Counted from the stretch's first letter, positions 10,765 to 23,031 are shown. The stretch: DNA of 64,000 bases from Schistocerca nitens (GCF_023898315.1 NC_064622.1:168908178-168972177), one strand, 5' to 3'. A program made the numbers and translations. The notes: a model not told the origin generated them from the sequence alone.

Positions 10765-11430
10765 TCGTCAGAGACAGCAAAGGACATGGAATATCTGTTG
10801 AAAGGAATGGATGGTGCCATTAGAATAGGTTGTGAGACAAACATAAAAAAGTAAAACAAGGGTAATGGAATTAAGTCAGGTGATACTCTGAAAATTAGGT
10901 CAAAAAATTAGACATTTAAAGTGTTATATGTGTCTTGGTATTTGGGGAACTGAATGACTGACTGGCAATGGCAAGAAAAGAGTTTCAGAAAATGTTAAAT
11001 TTTTAACATCTAATATGAATTATAATGTTAGGAGGACTCTTCCCATGTCCAGAGTGTAGCTTGATACGGAAGTGACGCATGGACGGTGAACAGCTCACAC
11101 AATAAGAGAACAGAAGTTTTTTAGATGTGAAGCTACAGAAGAGTGCTGAAGATTAAGTGAACAGATCACATTACGGATGATATGGTACTGAATCGAATCA
11201 AGGAGAAAAGAAATTTATGGCAGAAGCTGACTAAAAATGGTGATCGGTTGATAGGACACATCTTGAGTCATCAATAAATTGCCAGTTCCGTAATAAACGG
11301 TAGGGGTAAAAATTGTAAACAGAGGAAAAGGGTTCACTATAAGTAAGCAAGTCTAAATGGGTTTGAATAAGGATGCAAAGAGGAAAAAGTTTGTACAGGA
11401 CAGACTAGTGCGTAGACTTGCATCAAAATA
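10765..11430 (+). pseudogene. LINE RT C-terminal region (continuation of 6421-7300)
   Basis: The plus strand reads TAKDMEYLLKGMDGAI, then degenerate segments matching YGSDAWTVNS (cf. YGSETWTITS), SYRRVLKIK (cf. CYRRMLKIR), DHITDDMVLNRIKEKRNLW and RLIGHILSHQ. These are all in the order seen at 37207-37944 of the intact paralogue. It ends with ACAACAACAACAGC-type triplets, the 3' end motif of this family. Broken by many stops. Confidence 0.82.
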
Positions 11431-13295
11431 AATTTCGAAATGAAGACAACAACAACAGCTACAACAACAACAGAACATAGATAAAATTGCTGTTGAATGT
11501 GGAGAAACTGTTTTCCAGAGGTTTGTCTGCAATGTTTATTGCGCTTCACTTACCTAGTGCCTTCGTAGTAGTCTGTGGTGGTGCTCTCGATCGTAACAGA
11601 TGGATGTTCAATGTTAATGTCGCTATCGTTTTCCACAATTGATATGGATGTTTTTTCAACTATTTAAAATGTGATTTTGTTCATGAACGTTCAGAAGGAT
11701 TCTAAGAAGACGGGTAATCTCACATCTTTGTACTCTAGGGCAAGGAGAGTATCACATTCATGTAGATGTTATATTCGAACAACTGATCGCTTGGCGATAG
11801 ATATTTTCAGTTTTCGTCACTGCTTAGGAGCAATCAAAAACCTGAGAAATTCCACATGGAATTTGAGTCCCTGAATGTGCATATGTGAAGTCCCTTGCGT
11901 AACTCCTAAAATCTAAGAAAGTTTTTGTACTGGAACACACGAGATATAATGAGATATAGTTCACAATTCAATTTTCATCACAGTTAGATATTTTATCATT
12001 TAGTTCGAAACGATTAGTCATGTTGCAATATTTGCGCTTATAGAGAGGTCTGTGAATCTTCTGGTACATCTGAGACGTTACGATCTTATAAGCGGGAATA
12101 CTGTGAACACTGTATTGGGCTGTTTGACAGGAACTGTGAGTTGCCACTGCGAAAAGGAGTAGTGGTGCATACCTACGGTTTTCCTAGTAGCCTGCGACTC
12201 CATAATGAACGCAAGAACTATGTTACGAACTCTGTGCATTTCTTAATCATTTATATCACATTTACGAGCCTACTTTGACATCTGGTACATTTAATAAGTC
12301 GTTAGCGCAGCAAAATTAAGGTAGCGAGGTCATCAGGAGTATGTTTAATGCAAGCTGAAGAGGACAGTGCTACCAACTTCTTTGAGCGGTGTATAGAGAG
12401 AGAGATGACTAAGAGCTTGTACCTATCGCAAGTGTTTACGGTTGGCGCCCGGTCTTGCTGGGGGCAGCATTGCGCATGCTTGAAATTTTGATGCCTCGTT
12501 TACCACGCTACTGGCAGCGAATGTATTCTCCGCTTTCACTGTGTCTATGCTGTGCATTTAAGAATTCATGGCGAGCACTTTATACTTAATGGGCATGGAA
12601 ACAAACATGTCAGCGATTCTGACACCGGCGCTCAAGCAGAGAGGATGGCAAAAGCCAAGGACCTTCCTGATCCGGTGCGTACAGTAACTGTTACTCTTCT
12701 GTTTCTCAAGTACTTTTTCTTAACAAATCCTTTACAACATCCGTTATGTTTTTTTGATTTTCCAAAAGTTAATACAAGGGTTCCTCAGTAGAATATATTC
12801 CGTTGTTGTTTCCCTCTTTTTCTTTAGAGAGTTCATTTAATGCACAATTCATCACAAACTGTTTCCAATTTCTTATTCCGCTATATCTGCCGACTGGCGT
12901 AGATCATGAGTTAAGCTCCTCGACTCGCATTCTGGAACAATTTGGTTGGAAACACTGTTCACTCGTCCTAATTTAAAATTTTGGGTATTATCCTTTTATC
13001 TCTCCAGGTAGTTCAGCGTAGTTCCTTATAACAGGCTGCAGCCAATTTTCTTCCAGTTTTTGTACAGCTGAACTCGTATTTAGACCCAGATGAACTCGAC
13101 GCCGACGGGATTTTTATGTCTCAATTTCTTTTCTTTTTCTTGTTTGTTCCTGTGAATGGAGGGATTCAAGAATAAGCTATTACATGCTAATTGACGATGC
13201 TACTTACAATTATAGACAAATATTTCCTACAAGGACACCACAAGCCAATCGGATTATTGTGATCATTTAAAATTTGTGGTACGTGAAGGTCAATA
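11431..13295. other. unassigned
   Basis: I recognise no exon, RNA gene or repeat family in this 1.9 kb. Confidence 0.4.
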
Positions 13296-13307
13296 CTCAA
13301 AAATCAA

Positions 13308-13556
13308 CCGAGCGAGGTGGCGCAGTGGTTAGCACACTGGACTCGCATTCGGGAGGACGACGGTTCAATCCCGTCTCCGGCCATCCTGATTTAGGTTTAT
13401 GGTGATTTCCCTAAATCGTTTCAGGCAAATGCCGGGATGGTTCCTTTGAAAGGGCACGGCCGATTTCCTTCCCAATCCTTCCCTAACCCGAGTTTGCGCT
13501 CCGTCTCTAATGACCTCGTTGTCGACGGGACGTTAAACACTAACCACCACCACCAC
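13308..13556 (+). repeat. SINE-C, plus strand
   Basis: It begins CGAGCGAGGTGGCGCAGTGG (box-A-like TGGCGCAGTGGTTAGC) with box B GGTTCAATCCC. The body CATCCTGATTTAGG follows, and the end is GGGACGTTAAACACTAACC plus (CCA)n. Near-identical flanks CTCAAAAATCAA (13296-13307) and CTCAAAAGTCAA (13557-13568) look like an ageing target duplication. Confidence 0.92.
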
Positions 13557-13568
13557 CTCAAAAGTCAA

Positions 13569-13981
13569 TCACACTAAGCGTGTCGATGCAACTCTAAAAA
13601 ATTCTCGAGAATATCGACTTTGAAGTTTTCCAAACTTCTATAATGCCCTAAAGTAAGATGGCTCTTTGATAGAATGCTCGACCCCCCCCCCCCCCCCCCC
13701 CCTACTCAAAATGTAGTCGACCCCGTTTCGATTCCAGGCTGTGGTAAAATTTTACTCAAAGGTGCGTGTTCTGCGTATGAGCATTCATGCAAAGAGTATA
13801 GTACATAAAGATGAAAGAACATAATTTGTAATGTATAAATTAACCAATCCTTATTAACAAACTTCTGTAAAAGACCAGTATTTAAGAATTTATATTTGCA
13901 ATGAAAACTGGATTTTTTCATGCGCAATAAGTATTTTGAAATAATGAGACGTACGTTTTTCATAAACGTGATATTCATGCA
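13569..13981. other. unassigned, with C21 tract
   Basis: Contains an uninterrupted run of 21 C at 13682-13702. A minus-strand open frame at 13706-13978 has no recognisable content. Confidence 0.5.
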
Positions 13982-14443
13982 GTGTGGTCAGAAACAAAGA
14001 GTTTGTTGAGGTTCTGGGAAATAACTGTTAGGAAAATAATGCGACACGTTGTGCCGTTTCCGAGTTAATTATCATTCACATTAGCCAATCAGTCCGTTGA
14101 GCGTGCAGATTTAAGTGGCTCGCCGGATACAGATTGTGTCAATTCCTCTCATAGTGTAGATGACAGCGCACGTGGATGCTCAAGTCTTTGTCCCGGGTCC
14201 GATCGTTACTAGTGTCCCAGTTACAGTGTTTGTATTGCTTCCTTGACAGGTTCCAGAAAAGCAAAGGAAGAGTATTGCAGAAAAGCAAATGAAGAATACG
14301 TTTGGAGACACCGTGTCTGGGGGAGGGGGGGGGGGCGCCTGATAGTCTAACTTCAATGCTAATTAACTAGCAAACGCGTATCGAATTCTTTCCGTCACAG
14401 TTATTTCTCAGAACAACCTTCTCGCATTGTTTCTGACCACCCT
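13982..14443. mobile_element. MITE-like element with about 45-bp inverted ends
   Basis: Left GTGGTCAGAAACAAAG ... GGAAATAACTGT matches right ACAGTTATTTCTCAGAAC ... GTTTCTGACCAC in inverse orientation, with no coding sequence between. The right end and adjoining CTTCAATGCTAATTAAC recur at 58480-58616, so it is a dispersed family. Target duplication not resolved. Superfamily unknown. Confidence 0.75.
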
Positions 14444-16090
14444 TTATATGTGTTAATTATCATATATTTGATGAGATTTATATTTAAATGACGTAGGTAT
14501 TCGAAGTGAACGGAAAAGGAACGAAAAAGACTCGAACCAGCTATCCAGTGATTACCATTGTCGAGCAATTCCCCATCTTTATGAATTTTAAGCTAGACGG
14601 AAACGCTTGTAGAATATGCATCTTTGTTTAAAAATTTGCATCGGCTGGGTATTATACCAGGTCTCCCACTTTGTAGGTGGGCACGCGATCACAGAGCTAG
14701 GGTCTAAAAATCGACCCTACTTCCGTGTATTAAAGGCGCTCGAAAAATTTAAAGTCGATTTTCTCTAGAATTTTTGGAAGTTGTATCGAACTTCGTTGTA
14801 GATTGACTCTGAACTTCTGAACATAAACAAATTCAAAAATCCGACTAACGTGTGGTCTGCTTGTTAGTGTGTTGTAACCAGCTTCTAACTGTTGCAGGGC
14901 ACTCTGATTATATTAAGAGACACGAGCTAAGCTTGACAAATTGTCAAAATGACAGAAAGAGATTGAGTTTAATGGCCTCGGTACACCGGCGAAAGCAGCT
15001 ACATTAAAGAGGGTTCATCATCCACTTGAAGGGAAGCTTGCTTAATTTCACTAGTTCATATCTCCATCTCAGAAGAGCCCGTACGAAATTCTATAGGTGA
15101 ACTACACTTATTTAAGCGAATATTTTGCTAATGAACGAACATAATTTTTAAAAGCACAACATTCGCATAGACTTAAGTTATCTTAATTTTCTAGCACCTA
15201 CATTTTCTGTATTCCGATACTATTAGCTATTGTAATGATGTAAGACGTCCGTATTCTCATGAGTGCTTCATTTATCACTCCTTTTTCAGATGAAATGAGC
15301 TTATTGACTGAGGTGTAATGAATGGTGAAAACTGGTTCAAGTGAAAGAATACGATAAGAGAAGCAAAAAATGTTATTAAACACGAGTCCGCAGACAAAAC
15401 CGTTTGTGAAATATCCGCATATGTGTGGTTACGATTCGCCACTGACTTCAGAATGAAATGTTGTCGTAGTTGGTGAAAAAATAATTAAAATATAAACTTT
15501 TCTCTTAAGTCCCCTCTAAATAGGCTCCAATTTCAGCCATGGCTCATGGTTGGAGAACGTGGTACATAATGATGAGCACCAGCACATCTCGTTGCTGATG
15601 TAAGACGACATGTGACACGAAAATATGGTCCAAGGTGGAAAGTCAAGCAGGGTCCCTACCTCGACCTCCAACATAGCTTGACCTCAGTCTTCTAGATTTT
15701 TCGATCTGGCGTCGAAAGTGAAGTATATAGCACCCACCTTGATACTTTTGAAGAACTGGAACAGCGAATTGTATAGTCTTGTAAAGATTTAAAATGTGAT
15801 CCCACTGGTTTTTTAAATAATTAGTAGCGATATTTCATTGAAATGCGAGTATTACAGTGGAACTCTAAAATGTAACGAACTTAAATGGTATTGTATTTCT
15901 TGTGAACTTGCGCCATAAGTGAAATCTGAGATCATTAGACGGAGACAATCGAAAAGCGTACATTTCGTATTCATACAGAAGTCAGTAACGGCTCGTGTGG
16001 GGGGAATCATGTTTACTGGAACGTTTTTGCTTCTGTTGCTATATATTTCCACCTGTGTCAGTTTTCGCTGTTAATTGTGGAACAGTCTCC
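14444..16090. other. unassigned
   Basis: There are weak minus-strand tRNA-like stretches near 14530-14580 and 14640-14710 that could be SINE remains, but they are not good enough to call. Otherwise I see nothing. Confidence 0.4.
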
Positions 16091-16094
16091 ATCA

Positions 16095-16285
16095 TCGCAT
16101 AAGGACTGCGAAGACACGATAAACAAGCTCGGGGCTCGTACAGATCATATAGAAAATAGTTTTTCCTTCGCTCCACTTACGTGTGAAACAGGGATGAGAA
16201 CGACTGACTGTAGTACGAGGTTCCCTCCACCGTACACCGTACGACGGCTTGCTAAGTTTGTATGTAGATGCAGATGTTGATCCAG
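16095..16285 (+). mobile_element. LINE 3' end (CR1-like), 5' truncated
   Basis: The non-coding stretch with TTCCCTCCACCGTACACCGT, then GGCTTGCTAAGTTTGTATG and a GTAGATGCAGATG tail, resembles the 3' UTR end of the abundant insect LINE that ends in GTAGATG-type repeats. Identification is from memory of the family. No coding part remains. Confidence 0.55.
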
Positions 16286-18070
16286 ATGACCTTGTGAGTC
16301 GCGTAGAAAACTCCATGAGGTTGTTTGTGAATGATGCTGTTGCAGTTAGGGAACTCGAAGGCCAGAACATTGAAGCGAAATGGAGGAGAACTTGCAGCAT
16401 CTCGCAATAGACATCAATATGATGTAATTACGTATAAGTAGTTGGAAAGACCCATTATTGTTCGATTAAATGATTAGTGATCAACCGGTGACGCACCCAC
16501 CTGCGATGTCGAACTCCCACGTATAAACCGTTATATCTTCTGAATTGTGTGTCTCACACTGATATACTTTTGTAGGTACATTCAACGGTATGCATAGATA
16601 TCTCCTGCAAAATGTATTGCGGATAGACTTGGGCATAAATAAGTAATAAATTAAAACATAATGCCTAATGCTGAAGTTTTACTGCATGAATAGCGAAAGT
16701 GTAGCAAGCGATAAACATTTACCCTTTCATTATTTTTGGGGGGAATGTCAGCGTGAAAAAGTTTCGAAGAGGTCTGAAATTATGCGTAGAGTTTGGTGGA
16801 AGTTGCGAAGCGCTCTCATATTCAAATAGTCATTTTCGCACCGTGAGTTGCTCTCGCTCAAGACAAATCCGCAGTTTCTTACTTTAATCCTTAATTTATT
16901 GTGTTAAGACTTTAATGTAAGATTGTAGCTTTTAGTGAGTGGATTATGATAGCGATTTAAATTTTTAAATTTGACCAATAATTGTATGAGGTACTGAAAA
17001 TAAAAGTTTATTTTTTCTGGAAGTGTTTAGATACAGAACGTGCAACTGCGACTGATGCCATAAACCCGGTTAGACATTCTGTAATACAGATCAGTGCAAA
17101 AAGTGACAAACGTTAAATGTGTAGGAATACGCATCCAGGGCGGTTTAAAGTGAGACGACCACAAAAAAACAGATAGAAGGAAGACTAGTGCCAGAATAAG
17201 ATTCGCTGGAAGAATTCTGAGGACATGAAGTCCATCCACGGTGGACCGATTCTTGTGTAGCCGTTCTGTCCATGAGTTTGAGAACCTTATTAAGTTGGAT
17301 TAAAAGAGATCTAGCAGCGCCTTTCAGCCTGGGTTTATTTAGCAATCACGAGAGTTAGGCAGAAAGATGTTAGCTACAAGCGATGCACTATGAATCACGG
17401 AGTGGTTCATTCTTTAAATTTCGAGGATTCACTTTACAAGAAGATCCAAACAATATTTTAACTTACTCCAACTTAAAACTCGTGAAATGTCTATAACGTT
17501 AGAATCAGAGAAATTCGATTGTGTATAAAGGTTTACTGACAGCTATTGTTCCCAGATATCACACGCCAATGGAACACCAAAAAGAAGAAAGAACTGACAG
17601 AGGTATACTCGAATTATCCTACGTCACTAGCCGTACAAGTAGATTCAGACATGAAGAATTCACTGCCAATAAAATTCTTCAATGATGTTGACCGCATTGT
17701 CAATATAAAAGTTTGTCCGGCGTTTCGGCCACCATTGCAAGTGGCTTTCATCAGGGCTGTGCTGATGTCTACGCTTACGTGAACAATTCAGTCGACAAAA
17801 CTATACAAACGCTGCAACATGGAGTATCTGATTGAAAGAAACTTTTTGGATTGCAATACGACCCTAAAGAGCTTCACTATGTCTTCTGATCAATCCAGAT
17901 ACTTACAAATTTTTCATTAGGCGTGCTCATGGATGTTGTTCATGTTTGTACCCATCCTCTGTTTGAGACCTGAGGCACGTTATGTGTGTGCTGTTTAACT
18001 GATTTATTTCATACAGGTTCCTAGAAAATGTAGAAAAATATTCTACGTGGACGTCTGTGTAAAATGTCAA
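16286..18070. other. unassigned, apart from a hammerhead-like motif
   Basis: No exon or repeat recognised. The hammerhead-like motif at 17721-17756 is listed separately. Confidence 0.4.
17721..17756 (-). ncRNA. hammerhead-ribozyme-like core
   Basis: On the minus strand: CTGATGA (plus 17748-17754), a stem II in which GCCAC (plus 17741-17745) pairs with GTGGC (plus 17728-17732) across a short loop, then GAAAC (plus 17722-17726). This is the conserved hammerhead order CUGAUGA, stem II, GAAA. Stem I is not convincing with the flanks, so activity is doubtful. Such motifs are known in the LTR-like ends of Penelope-like retroelements, and this may be a remnant of one. Confidence 0.45.
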
Positions 18071-18252
18071 AAGGTTCAAATGGCTCTGAGCACTGTGGGA
18101 CTTAACATCTGAGGTCATCAGTTCCCTAGAAGTTAGAACTGCTTAAACCTAGCTAACCTAAGGTCATCACACCCATCCATGCCCGAGGCAGGATTCGAAC
18201 CTGCGACCGTAGCGGTCCCGCGGTTCCAGACTGAATCGCCTAGAACCACTCG
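18071..18252 (-). repeat. SINE-A, minus strand, 5' head damaged
   Basis: The plus strand shows the reversed body GGTTCAAATGGCTCTGAGCA ... CCCGAGGCAGGATTCGAACC and most of the head, which breaks off after GAACCACTCG instead of continuing GCCACTCCGGCCGG. No clear target duplication. Confidence 0.88.
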
Positions 18253-19639
18253 TCCGTCACTGCAATGTTAAATTGACTCGTGCCCTTACTACATAAAGCT
18301 ACTAATGTTAAAACACACAGAATTAATTTGGCTAGAGGACGAGCAGAACAAAAATTTCTAAGAAGCCAATGTCGCACGAGTGGTAGTGTGTGATCTGTAC
18401 AAGCTCTTCAGAACTAATGAGAAGGAATCTTCCCGTGAATTAGATTCAAAAATGCCAAACGGCGGTATTACGAATAACGATCCGTTTTGCAAGCGATATT
18501 AGTCGCTCACAGAGGATTTGTACAGCACGTAACACGTATAAATGCAGATATTTTTGTATGTGGTATCGTAATACGGGCGGACGTCATCGTGTAGGCTGTT
18601 TTCTTCTTCGTCAAACAGTTCCCGCAAACACATCACATAATCTACGAATATTGTCTAATGTTTTCTGCACGGTGGTAACTTCACCATTAAGTGCACTGCA
18701 CCTGCAGTGTAGACTAACGGCTCTGCGTCTAGCGTGCACATTTCAACACCTGACGTGCTGTCCAAAGGACAGTCATAATATTAATACGTGGACACGTAAA
18801 TTGAAGTACCGATTTTAAATATTAATTTCACAATATGGCAAATGAAACTTACATAATTCGAAAAGTACTTTGGCATAGATGCCCACAAAGAAAATATCAA
18901 GTGTGTACATAGGCGTTAAGAGTGGTAAAAATAAATAGGTGCTTTCATACTCAAACCTGTGATAATATCTTTTCTGTCTCGCATTAAAACTGAAATACTA
19001 CCAGGTTTTGCTTTGCTTACCGATCAGGTGCTGTGGAAGAAATGACGCACGAGAGTAACAACATTTCATGAAATCACATTCCAGGTGCATTGACGTGTAC
19101 TTGCAGTAACACACTCTTATAGGCAGCTACAATGTGATAACTGTTAGGTCGATAATGTCAGCCGTAGAAACCAAAATATCATAGTAACGAAGTCCGTATA
19201 TAACACTGAATATCGGCATTGTCATTTCGATTATTTTTCTGTAAGACTAATTTTGCAGTTATTTGCCGCCGTTACCAGAAAATTTGAAGTAAGTTCCTAA
19301 TTTTTAATTTCTTCATTTTGAATAACTACTACTTCTGACTTCTCTTATTATACGGAAACTATATTTTTTTAGACTGTGTAGGAGTAGAACGCTAATAGGT
19401 CGGAGCGACAGATGCAGAGCTAGAAGGATAAAAGTTTTGCGAAGAGAAAGTAATAGGAAGGTGGACGTTCGTGATGAAACGTCTTTATTTGACGTTACAT
19501 TTAAATGTGCACTGAAGGTAATTCCACATAATTTTGACAGTTACAATTGCTATTTTGTGGATTTATATTGCAGATTTTGTGATTCAAAATATTTCACATC
19601 AGACGTTACTATAAATGACATAACGGGAGCCGCGCTGGA
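18253..19639. other. unassigned
   Basis: Nothing recognised on either strand. Confidence 0.4.
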
Positions 19640-19972
19640 TTAGCCGAGCACTCTCATATTCACTTTAATTACCCCCTTCAACACATCCCCTGACATTTTT
19701 GAAAACTTGTTCATTGACTTTTCGTTAGGTTTGATTACATAAAAAGGAGATGACATTTTCCTTTTGTATATTACCTCATATAGTGCGAGTCCAACACTGC
19801 TGTGCCACAACAGAAGGAAGGTAAATACCCCAATATCACAGTCATTGTGACATTTTGGCAACCATGTGATGAACACATTCTGTTCTCCCATGATTGAAGG
19901 AGGAAAGGACTGAGCTTCCAAATGGGTAGGAAGTAGCGTAGCTGTTTCATCATATCGTATTATGCATGCCAA
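19640..19972 (-). pseudogene. gypsy integrase, C-terminal part
   Basis: The minus-strand frame includes HSSVGLALYEVIYKRKMSSP, matching the HSSTG-SPYELIYGR motif that follows the integrase catalytic core in gypsy elements. It is followed by FYVIKPNEKS. The acidic catalytic residues are not identifiable, and neighbouring stretches are shifted in frame. Confidence 0.68.
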
Positions 19973-20094
19973 ACTTCCATGGCTTGTACCACCATACTTG
20001 CATACTGATATGGAATTGTAACCCTTGCTATGTAATATGAAAAATGGCCTGTGGTGGTCAACATGTAATTTGTTTAGGTAACAGACCTAGAATA

Positions 20095-20285
20095 AGGCCG
20101 GCCGCGGTGGTCTAGCGGTTCTGGCGCTGCAGTCCGGAACCGCGGGACTGCTACGGTCGCAGGTTCGAATCCTGCCTCGGGCATGGGTGTGTGTGATGTC
20201 CTTAGGTTAGTTAGGTTTAAGTAGTTCTAAGTTCTAGGGGACTTATGACCTAAGATGTTGAGTCCCATAGTGCTCAGAGCCAGCC
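20095..20285 (+). repeat. SINE-A with 12-bp target duplication
   Basis: Flanked by AGACCTAGAATA at 20083-20094 and 20286-20297. Full head (GGCCGGCCGCGGTGGTCTAG, box B GGTTCGAATCCTG) and body up to CAGAGCCAGCC. It lies within the gypsy integrase. Confidence 0.93.
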
Positions 20286-20289
20286 AGAC

Positions 20290-20472
20290 CTAGAATATCC
20301 ATCCTTACCAGTTCAAATGGTTTGGATGCTTCGGGTAATTTTTGCAATGATACTTTTTGATGTCTGATGTCAGCATGTTGTGCACATCGTATTTGATTTT
20401 TGACACAGTGCTTGATATCTTGCCTCCTCACACTCCACGAAAACTTTTCTGCTACCCAGCTATCAGCAACAG
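20290..20472 (-). pseudogene. gypsy integrase, N-terminal zinc-binding part
   Basis: The minus strand reads RRQDIKHCVKNQIRCAQHAD, then HQKVSLQKLPEASKPFELV and RMDILGL. The C-x-x-x-x-x-x-C spacing (HCVKNQIRCAQ) is the integrase zinc-finger tail, and PFELVRMDILG is the start of the integrase core with its first catalytic Asp position (MDILG). It continues across the SINE-D insertion on one side and the SINE-A insertion on the other. Confidence 0.8.
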
Positions 20473-20484
20473 TCCTTTTCCCTC

Positions 20485-20670
20485 AAATGAGTGAATTTCT
20501 AAGGGACCAAACTGCTGAGGTCATCGGTCCCTAGACTTACACACTACTTAAACTAACTTATGCTAAGAACAACACACATACCATGCCTGAGGGAGGACTC
20601 GAATCTCCGGTGGGAGGGGCCGCGCAGTCCGTGACATGGTGCCTCAAACCGCACGGCTACTCTGCGCAGC
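20485..20670 (-). repeat. SINE-D, minus strand, with 11-bp target duplication
   Basis: Flanked by CCTTTTCCCTC at 20474-20484 and 20671-20681. The body (GGACCAAACTGCTGAGGTC, CCTAGACTTACACACTAC) is homologous to the SINE-A body but joined to another tRNA-like head (minus strand GCTGCGCAGAGTAGCCGTGC ... box B near GAGATTCGAGTCC). Confidence 0.9.
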
Positions 20671-20681
20671 CCTTTTCCCTC

Positions 20682-21850
20682 CATGACATGCTGATACATG
20701 GTCGTGTGCTTGCCCTACTACTCATCTTGCACCGCTGCAGGTACCGCCAAGTGTGGTCCATTCTTTATTATTGTGCACAACACCCCTTGAGCATCGAGAA
20801 CTGTGGCTATGCTCCAAATACTTCGCAGTTTGTGTCAGCAGTTTGCGCTTCCTTTCAGTTAAATTGTGAAGTGCTTATGTAACCTTAATCTTCCAGCTCA
20901 GGTGTGTTTCTTGCCTGGGTCGTGTATCACTTTGCAATCGAGTTCATTCAGTTTCAGAGCCCAGTGCATTAACCTCCTTGAAAGACCCCTTAACTCAGGT
21001 GCCATTACAACATACAATGGTCTGTTACAAACCTAAATTTCTTCGTAAATAAGTAACAACAAAAGTATGTACACAACATGGTGTGTTACAAGCTTACATT
21101 TCTCCCTCTACATGTCACAACAATAATATGTAATCCAATAAATGACAGCCAACATTTCTTTCTCTGTGGTTGACTAACTGTTCTCCTCTTATTTAAATGT
21201 CTCAATGCATATTCCATCAGATGTTCCTTACCACCTTGGTTGAGAAAACACTCACTGGGAATACTAAGACCAGACTCGTTGTCAGTGCTCCCTTTAATTT
21301 CTCGATCGTGACCTGACAGTTGGTTACCAATGGAATTTTATACCTTTCTGCAATAAAATGTATAATGGCGCAAAAATTTCGACAAATTCCTTGGCAAATA
21401 ATCAATAATAATTACAGTGTGCTAAACATGATTAAAGTTGCTTCAGTGTCTGTGGTGGCAGTAAATCATGTACCGCACTAATCAAACATGCATCTTCACG
21501 CCATCTTGGCTAATAAGATGATGCTGGTAATGTTCTGAATGTTCTGAATGTAGCCTTTAAAATACTTCCTTCAGTCGCTGTACTTGCTCCTCCAGGTCTT
21601 TACAAAATACAGTGATATTGTCAAGATGAATTGTACACTGTCTCTGATTGTCCTCTAAGCACTTTCTCCAATAGCTTCTGCAAGATGGCTGGTATATTCT
21701 TAAGGCCAAATGGCATCTGTTGTAAATGCAGTCTTCGGCCAGTCTTCCACAACCACTTCCAATTGATGGTGGCCACTCTTCAAATCATAACAGCGTATTC
21801 GACGGGCATCTACAGCCAAACTTTTGCATGTTGAACAACTGCAACTGTTG
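20682..21850 (-). pseudogene. gypsy reverse transcriptase / RNase H region
   Basis: Minus strand, from the right: LKSG-like stretch, then LQQMPFGLKNIPAILQKLLE (RT motif MPFGLKNAPATFQ), then HLDNITVFCKDLEEQVQRLK, where the catalytic YLDD box has become HLDN. Further left are an RNase H-end stretch (NALGSETE-type, cf. RWALKLNE) and the segment LRSIWSIATVLDAQGVLCTI. Stops and frameshifts occur throughout. Confidence 0.75.
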
Positions 21851-21860
21851 TAAATCCTTT

Positions 21861-22325
21861 GTCAAATGCATGGTCAGTTTCTTAATTTAAATTACATTAT
21901 CAGGTGCAAATATTATAGTGGTAAAACCACTTTTGCAGTCTGATCCCTACCCTTTCCTTGAAATTTGGAAAATTTTGCAAATATCAATAGTTAATGGGTT
22001 AAAATGCGGCAATGAAAGTGGAATCTCAGCTGAAGCCGCTACAGGACGGAATGCGCTACTGTCATAGAGGAACTGACAGGATAACCAAATATAAGCCGCG
22101 AAGGAAGTGGCACATGCGTTGAAGCAGCTTTCTGTGTCGACGCGGCTTCAGCTAGGTTCCCAGTTGCATTTTAGTCACTGACTATCGCTTTTTGCGAAAT
22201 TTCTCAAATTTTAAGGAATAGGTTGGGACCAAAATTTAAAAGTAGCTTGACCACTATAATATTTGCACGTGATGATTTAATTTAAATTATGAAACTAGTC
22301 ATGGCTTTACTAAAGGATGTACAAC
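21861..22325. mobile_element. foldback element inside the gypsy RT
   Basis: Left arm 21861-21985 (TCTTAATTTAAATTACATTA, GTGCAAATATTATAGTGGT) is the imperfect reverse complement of right arm 22185-22325 (ACCACTATAATATTTGCACG, TTAATTTAAATTATGAAAC). The centre holds an unrelated 200 bp with a GAAGCCGC/GCGGCTTC inverted pair. It separates two parts of the same gypsy RT, so it inserted into it. No coding. Confidence 0.85.
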
Positions 22326-22439
22326 AGCTGCAGCAGCTTTTATTCAACGCTCTTCAAATTTACTCTGAACTAGGTGATCTAAACTCTCTGTTATGATGGC
22401 AGCCGCGGTTTTGCGCTCAAATGTCAGTGATGCCATCAA

Positions 22440-23031
22440 AACTTACATTTCTTCGTTCCATTCAATTATTTCTTTAGTACAACTGCTCCCCATGGACTAT
22501 CACTCTCCTCAATAATGCCATCAGCCGACTGTTTATTGATGAATTCTTCCATTATCGGTTGCAGATATCTAGGTATTTTGTATGGCTTGTTGTACACTGG
22601 AGCGTTATTACGAATTGGTATCTTGTGTTGTTGCTAGTGGTCACAGGATTGAACAGATCTGCAAATTGCACCAACAAAGCTTCCACAGGCGACTTATCTG
22701 TTCAAATGTTTTACCCTCTCGCATAATGCAGATGCATCGATGGTCTGTTTGTGACAAAGGTCTCTATTCGACCTATTCAGATCATCTTCGTTCAAGATGT
22801 TAAAGTTGGTAATCAATAAAGCCTTTCGCAGACTCACTTCCTCAAAGAAAAATTATTCAAACTCACTGGAACGATGTAATTCCCATATATTTCTCTCAAG
22901 CGTACTGCATTTCTGGACACAATAGAATCTGAGTCATCACTCTGTTCTAACAACTCTGCTATACATAACATTTTGCAGATACCCAGAGTAAGCTTCTGTG
23001 CCTCTTCATACTTCAACATATCAATTTTCAT
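22440..23031 (-). pseudogene. gypsy pol, protease end and RT N-terminus
   Basis: Minus strand, from the right: YGNYIVPVSLNNFSLRK (strand-rich region between protease and RT), later NKPYKIPRYLQPIMEEFINK and GIIEESDSPWGAVVLKK, which match the PYRxPxxxQPIIEE and GIIEPSxSPWASPVVLV motifs that open gypsy RT. Several stops and frame changes. Confidence 0.78.

Noticed and set aside
20101-20180. tRNA gene candidates in the SINE heads
   Set aside because: Box A and B are present but each is followed by the SINE body and bounded by target duplications; these are SINE heads and not functional tRNA genes.
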